DNA from: Vulcanimicrobiia bacterium
GTDB lineage: Bacteria > Vulcanimicrobiota > Vulcanimicrobiia > Vulcanimicrobiales > Vulcanimicrobiaceae
Reading direction: 5' to 3'
Assembly (NCBI GenBank): GCA_025451135.1
Contig: JANWKW010000022.1
Span: forward strand, 1 to 10,861
DNA length: 10,861 nt
Shown: positions 6,299 through 10,861 of the stretch, piece by piece
Position numbering within the stretch: position 1 is the stretch's first letter
Layout of the letters: each line of letters begins with the position of its first letter
Made by a program: the position numbers and the translations under genes
The notes under the pieces: model-generated
Told to the model about the DNA's origin: nothing
The model's input: only the letters and a program-made list of their open reading frames with translations
Database searches by the model: none

Positions 6299-7230
6299 GG
6301 CTGCTGCGAGAGCACGACGACGATCGGGAGCTGGCCGGTCTGGAGGGCGGTGTGCGGGTAGATGTCGGCCCCGGCGAACGCGGTCATCACGAACGTGCCG
6401 TGGCCGGTCGTCAGCATCTTCTGCATCTCGTCGATGCTCGGCAGGGTCCGGGTCACCCGCGGCGTCCCGATGAAGAGCGGCGACATCTTCTTCTGCGTCA
6501 CCAGCACCTCCGCGACGTGCTGCTGCAGCTGCGCGTAGGCCAGGCCGACGTTGGCGGTCGGACCGGGGGTGATGCCCATGGTCGCGATCGCGTCGCCCGA
6601 CTTCACCTTGAGCGAGTCGGAGAAGATGTCGAGCGCGAAGTGGATGTGGTCGCCGACGAACAGGTTGCGATCCGCGACCGCGATGACCAGCACGTCGTTG
6701 TCCGTCACGTCCGCCTTCTGGGCGAGCAGGTCCAGCTGCGCGCTGACGTCCGCCGGCGGCTGGAACGGCTTGAGCTGCGGGTAGGAGGTGTTCACGACGG
6801 CGACCGTGCTCGCGTAGAAATCGCGGACCATCTTCTCGCGTTGATCGACCGAGCTGCCTTTCGGGAGGCGCGCGACGTTGACCGAGACGGGCTGGTTGAG
6901 GGGCAGCACGATCTGGGTGTCGTTGACCTTGGTCTCGAGCGCCGCCGCCTGCGCTTTGAGCGCGGCGATCTGATCGTTGATCGTGCGCAGCGTGAAGAAC
7001 GCCGTCTTCACCTCGTTCGAGGCGAAGATCGCGCCCAGCGTCACGATCAGGGCGATCACCACGCCCGTCCCGATCGCGACGATGGTCGACGTATAGCGCG
7101 GGCGGATGCCGAAGAGCGTCAGCCGCTTGCGCCCGACCTGATGGCCGACCCGGTCGCCGACGTAGGCGATGCCGCCCGCGAGCGCCGCGATCAGCAGGAT
7201 GAACCCGATGCCCGTGAGCGTATCTCTCAT
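6295..7230 (-). CDS. DUF3084 inner-membrane protein
   Basis: The family has no established biochemical function and, to my knowledge, is best represented in Cyanobacteria and a few other diderm lineages. The ATG at 7230 gives 311 residues and an ATGA overlap with the LptF/G gene. Membrane helices are at about 5-25 and 48-70. Between them lies the conserved block GRKRLTLFGIRPR (33-45), the best family signature. A coiled coil follows at about 73-107 (NEVKTAFFTLRTINDQIAAL onward). The remaining 200 residues form a soluble domain with mixed alpha/beta pattern (DNDVLVIAVADRNLFVGD, LPIVVVLS), probably outside the cytoplasm if both helices span the membrane. Being wedged between an Lpt permease and a nuclease suggests an accessory role in LPS transport or envelope maintenance; that is inference. 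Confidence 0.85.
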   Translation of the reverse strand: MRDTLTGIGFILLIAALAGGIAYVGDRVGHQVGRKRLTLFGIRPRYTSTIVAIGTGVVIALIVTLGAIFASNEVKTAFFTLRTINDQIAALKAQAAALETKVNDTQIVLPLNQPVSVNVARLPKGSSVDQREKMVRDFYASTVAVVNTSYPQLKPFQPPADVSAQLDLLAQKADVTDNDVLVIAVADRNLFVGDHIHFALDIFSDSLKVKSGDAIATMGITPGPTANVGLAYAQLQQHVAEVLVTQKKMSPLFIGTPRVTRTLPSIDEMQKMLTTGHGTFVMTAFAGADIYPHTALQTGQLPIVVVLSQQP

Positions 7231-8336
7231 ACCGCCGCCGCCTTGCGCAACCGGCTCGCGCCGATCGCGGTGAAGATGATGTTGGGCATCCAGGCCCACA
7301 CGAACGCCATGCCGATCAGCGCCTCGCCGACGTACGAGAAGACCGTCGCGGCCACGTAGTAGACGAACACGATCGCGACCGCCAATCCGAAGCCGAGACT
7401 GGTGTTGCCGCCGCCGCGCTGGTTGCGCAGCCCGAACGGCACCGCGATCAGCACGAACACGAAGCACGCGAACGGCTGGGCGAGCTTCTCCCAATAGGTG
7501 GTGGTGTACTTCGCGACTTCTGTGTCGTCGAGCTGGCCGGAGCGGATCGAGTTGGCGAGCGCGGCCCGGCTCATCTGCTGGGGATCGCCGTTGGCCATCC
7601 GGGTCGCGATGTCGGCCGGCTTCTCGGCGATCTCGACGTCCATCGAGGGCTGCTTGGGCGCACTCGTCAGATCCCCGGAGGCCTCGAAGCGGTAGGTCGA
7701 CACGTTCTGCATCACCCACTTGTTCGCCAAGAACTGCGCCCGGTCGGCGAACGCGATCATGGTCGGCTGGCTCTTGGCGTCGTACTGGATCATGGTGACG
7801 TTGAGCAGCGCCTGCGCGTGGCCGTCGTACCCGGTCGCGAACGTCTTCTGCACGCCGCCGCCCGGCAGGGGCGTGGTGTCGGAGAGATCCCGGCCGAACG
7901 CGCTGACGTGTTTGATCACCGTGTTCTCGATCTCCGCGACCTGGCCGTTGGCGTACGGCACGATGTCCTCTTGGAGGAAGAGCGTGGCGAACGACATCAC
8001 GAGGCCCGCCACCAGCAGCGGCGCGACGATCCGCAGGAAGGTGATGCCGCCGGCCTTCATCGCGGTGATCTCGCTCTCGCCGGAGAGGCGCTGGATCGCG
8101 AGCAGCGTGCCGAGCAGCAGCGCCATCGGGATCGTCAGCGAGACGATGTAGGGCAGGTCCCAGAGGAAGACCTCGATCGCCGCCCACAACGGGGCGTGCT
8201 GGTCGCTGACCAACCGCCCGATCGCCAGGATCTGCGTGGCCGCCAGGATCAACGCGAACGCCGAGAGCCCGAAACCGAACGTCTGGCCGAGTTCGGCCAG
8301 CAGATACCGGTCCAGGATGCTCGGACGCAGGCTCAC
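7227..8336 (-). CDS. lptF/G: LptF/LptG-family LPS export permease (YjgP/YjgQ)
   Basis: This is the transmembrane part of the ABC transporter that extracts LPS from the inner membrane. The 369-residue length fits the family. Three N-terminal helices (about 16-40, 60-82 and 98-122) are separated by the hallmark LLAIQRLSGESEITAMKAGG (78-97), which contains the coupling helix. A large periplasmic beta-jellyroll-like domain follows, then three C-terminal helices, beginning around FACFVFVLIAVPFGLRNQ. GTG 8336 overlaps the lptB stop as GTGA. Only one such permease is present here, whereas Proteobacteria have separate LptF and LptG. It may form a homodimer as proposed for other single-permease lineages, or its partner may lie elsewhere. 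The sequence alone does not let me choose between F and G. Confidence 0.93.
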   Translation of the reverse strand: MSLRPSILDRYLLAELGQTFGFGLSAFALILAATQILAIGRLVSDQHAPLWAAIEVFLWDLPYIVSLTIPMALLLGTLLAIQRLSGESEITAMKAGGITFLRIVAPLLVAGLVMSFATLFLQEDIVPYANGQVAEIENTVIKHVSAFGRDLSDTTPLPGGGVQKTFATGYDGHAQALLNVTMIQYDAKSQPTMIAFADRAQFLANKWVMQNVSTYRFEASGDLTSAPKQPSMDVEIAEKPADIATRMANGDPQQMSRAALANSIRSGQLDDTEVAKYTTTYWEKLAQPFACFVFVLIAVPFGLRNQRGGGNTSLGFGLAVAIVFVYYVAATVFSYVGEALIGMAFVWAWMPNIIFTAIGASRLRKAAAV

Positions 8337-9079
8337 AGGCGGAACTCGTGTCCGAGATAGAACTCGCGCGCGACCGGCGAGGCCATCACCTCGTGGGCGG
8401 TTCCCGAGACCACGATCGCGCCTTCGTTCATCAGGTACGCGCGGTCAACGATGGCGAGCGTCTCGCGGACCTGATGATCCGTGATCAGCACGCCGAGCCC
8501 GCGGTCGCGCAGCTGGCGGATCATATCTTGGATATCCTTGACCGCGATCGGATCGATCCCGGTGAACGGCTCGTCGAGCAGCAGGAACGCGGGCTCGGTC
8601 GCGAGCGCGCGCGCGATCTCGACCCGGCGCCGCTCGCCGCCCGAGAGACTGTCGGCGCGCGCGTGTTCGAACGCGCGCAGGCCGAACTCCTCGAGGAGCG
8701 GCCCGAGCCGTTCGTCCTGTTCGTCGCGCGGCACGCCGTGCTGCTCCCAGATCAAACGGATGTTGTCGCCGACCGAGAGCTTGCGGAAGATCGAGTTCTC
8801 CTGCGCGAGATAGCCGAGGCCGTTGCGGGCACGCCGGTACATCGGCGCGTGCGTCAAGTCCAGCTCGCCGCCCGGGCCGTCCAGGACGACCGTTCCGCCG
8901 TCGGGCTTCACCAGTCCGACCACCATGTAGAACGTGGTCGTCTTGCCGGCACCGTTGGGGCCGAGCAGGCCGACCACTTCGCCCGTCTTCACCTCCGCGC
9001 TCACGCCGTTGACGACGGTCCGCGCGCCGTAGCGTTTGACCAGACCGCGGAGGCGGATCGTCCGTTCGGGATCGCTCAC
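8333..9079 (-). CDS. lptB: LptB, ATPase of the LPS export ABC transporter
   Basis: LptB is the cytoplasmic ATPase that drives LPS extraction and transport through LptFG and LptC. At 248 residues it has the usual length. Walker A GPNGAGKTT is at 40-48, the Q-loop YLAQENSIFRKL at 90-101, the signature LSGGE at 145-149, Walker B FLLLDEP at 165-171 and the switch His202 in ITDHQVRETL. The Q-loop surroundings and FTGIDP are the LptB-type variants that separate it from branched amino-acid (LivG/F) ATPases, and the neighbours settle the choice. GTG 9079 overlaps the LptC-like stop as GTGA, with a weak GAGAA 4 bases upstream. All catalytic residues look intact. Confidence 0.96.
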   Translation of the reverse strand: MSDPERTIRLRGLVKRYGARTVVNGVSAEVKTGEVVGLLGPNGAGKTTTFYMVVGLVKPDGGTVVLDGPGGELDLTHAPMYRRARNGLGYLAQENSIFRKLSVGDNIRLIWEQHGVPRDEQDERLGPLLEEFGLRAFEHARADSLSGGERRRVEIARALATEPAFLLLDEPFTGIDPIAVKDIQDMIRQLRDRGLGVLITDHQVRETLAIVDRAYLMNEGAIVVSGTAHEVMASPVAREFYLGHEFRL

Positions 9080-9615
9080 TGCATTCTCAGATTCTCAAGC
9101 GTGATGTCGGAGTCGAAGCTGTTGCCGGTGCCCTCGTAACCGTTTGCCGTCCGCAAGACGACGCCGCCGTCGCCGTGGAGCGTTCCGCTCGCACGATCGT
9201 AGACCATCTGCCGGCACGTCAGCGTGTCGCCGTTGGACGTGGTGGTGGTCACGCCGTCGTAGAGCGTGAGGGTCTGCTTCGCCTCGACCGCGACCGCGCG
9301 CGGGGCGCTCGCTTGCAGCGATCTCCCGGACTTGTCGTAGAACGTCACGGTGACATCGTAGAACGTCCCGTCGCCCGCTCCCTGCGCCGTGTTCGCGATG
9401 GCGCGATCGCGCACGATCATCTTGTAGGCGACCCGGCCGTCCTTGTGTCCGTAGAAGACGAGCGGTCGGCGCGGGCTGCCGTGGCTGGTGATGAGGAGCG
9501 GCGGCGCGCCGGTGATGGTCGGGCCCGGCGTCGGGGTGGCCGAACCGGGCGAGCGTCCCGGTTGCGGATTGCACGCGGTCGCCGCCAGGACGCAGACGAA
9601 CAGCAGGCGTTTCAC
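9076..9615 (-). CDS. lptC: LptC-like periplasmic LPS transport protein, putative lipoprotein
   Basis: LptC receives LPS from LptB2FG and passes it to the LptA bridge. GTG 9615 is chosen because it gives a signal-like start, a GAGGA Shine-Dalgarno 6 bases upstream, and a GTGA overlap with the previous gene. The 179-residue protein begins VKRLLFVCVLAATAC, so Cys15 may be lipidated, though the lipobox (ATAC) is imperfect. A Pro/Thr/Gly spacer follows to about residue 45. Residues of about 55-179 carry the LptC-type beta repeat pattern: FYDVTVTFYDKSGRSLQASA, LYDGVTTTTSNGDTL, MVYDRASGTLHGDGGV and GYEGTGNSFDSDI. Proteobacterial LptC is anchored by a transmembrane helix that intercalates in LptFG; a lipid anchor would differ. 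LptA shares the fold, so a combined LptA/C role is possible. Confidence 0.85.
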   Translation of the reverse strand: MKRLLFVCVLAATACNPQPGRSPGSATPTPGPTITGAPPLLITSHGSPRRPLVFYGHKDGRVAYKMIVRDRAIANTAQGAGDGTFYDVTVTFYDKSGRSLQASAPRAVAVEAKQTLTLYDGVTTTTSNGDTLTCRQMVYDRASGTLHGDGGVVLRTANGYEGTGNSFDSDITLENLRMQ

Positions 9616-10811
9616 GCGCCGTCCTCGCCGAGGCCGTCCCGCGCGAAGACCAGCGCCAGCGCCATGGTCGGCAGCCACAGTCCGAATATCACCACGCTCA
9701 CGGTATCGATCAGCCCTTGCACCATCGTGCCGACGAGTCCCGCCGCCACCGCCAACGCCAGCCGCGCGTGAGCCGGTCGCGCGGCCGCGATCGCCGCCCG
9801 CAGGATCTGCGCGAACCGCCACCACGCCCAGACCACCGCGACCACGCCGACCAGGCCCATCTCCGCGAAGATCGTCAGGAAGAAGCTGTGCGCGTGGAAG
9901 GCGGTCGGCTCGCCGTCGGGCAGCCGGACCTGCGCGTAGGCGGTCGCGAAGTCGAACGGCCCCACGCCGGTGAGCGGAAAACGTTCGATGATCTCGAGGC
10001 TGGCCTGCCAGATCGAGAGCCGGGTGTAGTTCTCGCTCGGGTTGTGGTTGACGTTGAAGAACGCCACCACCGCGACGGCGGCCAGCGCGAACGGGACCAG
10101 CGCGTAACGCGCGCGCGCGCCCTGCGTGGTCGCCAGATAGAACGCGGCCGCCGCCGCCAGGCCGACCCAGCCGGTACGCGAGAAGGTCAGCGCGAATGCG
10201 ACCGCGCCGACCGCGGCGCCGGTCCACGCGAGCGCGCGCAGGCCGCGAACGCGCGTGGCGGTCGCGACCGCGTAGGCGACCGGGATGAAGACGATCAGAT
10301 ACCCGGCCAGCTCGCCCGTCAGGATGAACGTGCCGATCGCGCGCCCGTGCCCGATCGTGTACTGCGAGGCCGGAACGCGCAGCACGACCATCCCGATGGC
10401 CGCGGCGGCGGCCAGCGTCCCCGAGAGCAGGAACGCCCACAGCATCGCGCGGCGCGAGAGCGGGTCGGCGTAGAACGCCCAGACGCCGCAATGCCAGACG
10501 ATCCCGAGACCGAAGATCCCGATGAACAGGAGGCCGCCCTTCGGATCGAATCCCAAGAGCGCCGCCAGCAGAGCCGCGCCGAACCAGACCAGCAGCGGTG
10601 CCAACATCGGCGAGAGATTCCGCGGACGCCGCAGCAGTAGTACCAAGGCGATCGCGGCGGCCGCCACCATCGACGCGAGCAGCGTCCAGGCGAGCGGCGC
10701 GGGGAGCAGCGAGACGCCCGGCACCGTGACCGTCGTCAGCGTGATGAACGACGGGAAGAACGGCAACAGCGCGAACGGCGCTGCCAGTAGCCACGGCTGG
10801 AGACGTCTCAC
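9612..10811 (-). CDS. O-antigen ligase / Wzy-type polymerase family membrane protein
   Basis: Proteins of this family (Wzy_C domain) join lipid-linked glycans at the outer face of the inner membrane, either ligating O-antigen to lipid A-core or polymerising repeats. The 399 residues contain many hydrophobic helices, roughly ten or more. The domain core is visible as LTFSRTGWVGL (208-218), then TRLSIWQASLEIIERFPLTG (263-282) with GVGPFDF, and the periplasmic-loop HAHSFFLTIFAEMGLVG (306-322), where His306 and His308 correspond to the family's conserved histidine motif. GTG 10811 has a GAGG 6 bases upstream and overlaps the preceding gene as GTGA. Ligase and polymerase cannot be separated by sequence alone. 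Its position before lptC-lptB favours a surface-polysaccharide or LPS role. Confidence 0.9.
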   Translation of the reverse strand: MRRLQPWLLAAPFALLPFFPSFITLTTVTVPGVSLLPAPLAWTLLASMVAAAAIALVLLLRRPRNLSPMLAPLLVWFGAALLAALLGFDPKGGLLFIGIFGLGIVWHCGVWAFYADPLSRRAMLWAFLLSGTLAAAAAIGMVVLRVPASQYTIGHGRAIGTFILTGELAGYLIVFIPVAYAVATATRVRGLRALAWTGAAVGAVAFALTFSRTGWVGLAAAAAFYLATTQGARARYALVPFALAAVAVVAFFNVNHNPSENYTRLSIWQASLEIIERFPLTGVGPFDFATAYAQVRLPDGEPTAFHAHSFFLTIFAEMGLVGVVAVVWAWWRFAQILRAAIAAARPAHARLALAVAAGLVGTMVQGLIDTVSVVIFGLWLPTMALALVFARDGLGEDGA

Positions 10812-10861
10812 CGGTCGCCTCGCGCGAGCGCCGCTATCGTCTGCGCGATCGCGCGCGCGCC
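10808..10861 (-). CDS. C-terminal tail of an unidentified protein, truncated by the window edge
   Basis: The minus-strand frame is open from the right edge to a TGA at 10810-10808 and encodes GARAIAQTIAALARGDR as the last 17 residues. The stop overlaps the O-antigen ligase start as GTGA, matching the junction style of the operon, which is the main reason to accept it. The amphipathic Ala/Arg helix resembles the ends of many glycosyltransferases of LPS loci, but this is too short to assign. Confidence 0.6.
   Translation of the reverse strand, partial: GARAIAQTIAALARGDR

Larger units (their letters stand above)
3017..10861 (-). other. Candidate LPS-transport / surface-glycan operon
   Basis: Ten minus-strand genes lie head to tail. 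Stop/start junctions of 4 bases occur at 10808-10811, 9612-9615, 9076-9079, 8333-8336, 7227-7230, 6295-6298, 4800-4803 and 4048-4051. The only intergenic interval is 5814-5860. Such spacing implies one message with translational coupling, possibly boosted by an internal promoter before the beta-barrel gene. Operon status is inferred from layout only. Confidence 0.75.

Noticed and set aside
7231..8187. Upstream extension of the DUF3084 frame into the LptF/G gene
   Set aside because: The translation is low-complexity Arg/Gly-rich shadow. ATG 7230 matches the family N-terminus and the ATGA junction.
9616..10794. Minus-strand open frame extending the LptC-like gene upstream to 10794
   Set aside because: The extension lies wholly inside the O-antigen ligase gene in another frame and is Arg/Gly-rich shadow sequence. 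GTG 9615 gives the signal-like start, a Shine-Dalgarno and the overlap pattern.
10845..10861. Alternating GC run at the right edge, considered as a repeat
   Set aside because: It is short and explained by Ala/Arg codons of the truncated upstream gene; many similar CG runs occur across the window.

Overview
The window is very GC-rich, gene-dense DNA from a diderm (LPS-bearing) bacterium. It carries no RNA genes, mobile elements or CRISPR arrays, and no gene-free stretch over 300 bases. An LptC-LptB-LptF/G set beside a DUF3084 protein and a YqgF-type nuclease recalls, from memory, cyanobacterial-type envelope loci. Together with the extreme GC content and many GTG starts, this makes a lineage such as Eremiobacterota (WPS-2) a reasonable guess. 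That assignment is inference and was not tested.

Plus strand, 1-3020: the 3' part of a RecQ-family helicase runs in from the left edge. It has a winged-helix-like insert, a four-cysteine zinc motif and, where HRDC domains often sit, a UvrD/PcrA-like Tudor segment. Overlapping its stop by 8 bases from a TTG codon is a 548-residue secreted protein of unknown role. This has a signal peptide, a Pro/Ser/Thr linker and a segment resembling the N-terminal domain of pilus/secretin proteins.

Minus strand, 10861-3017: nine genes plus the tail of a tenth read leftward. The order is the C-terminus of an unknown protein, O-antigen ligase/polymerase family membrane protein, LptC-like lipoprotein, LptB ATPase, LptF/G permease, DUF3084 protein, YqgF-like nuclease, a predicted outer-membrane beta-barrel, a membrane-anchored TPR protein and a GT4 glycosyltransferase. 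Eight of the nine junctions are 4-base stop/start overlaps of the form NTGA (six GTGA, one ATGA, one CTGA). The only gap is 47 bp in front of the beta-barrel gene, which also has the only strong Shine-Dalgarno. The overlaps suggest one translationally coupled envelope operon, perhaps with an internal promoter at the 3' end of the yqgF-like gene. The O-antigen enzyme and GT4 would build surface glycans, and the Lpt proteins would move LPS off the inner membrane. DUF3084, the barrel and the TPR protein are candidate partners of unknown role. LptA, LptD and LptE are not visible here.

The two transcription units converge and share the palindrome CTAG as both stop codons, with no intergenic space. 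The most interesting items are the DUF3084/barrel/TPR genes attached to the Lpt operon, a likely CTG start that restores a membrane anchor, the unusual codon use and dyads at the end of the yqgF-like gene, and the RecQ-Tudor architecture.
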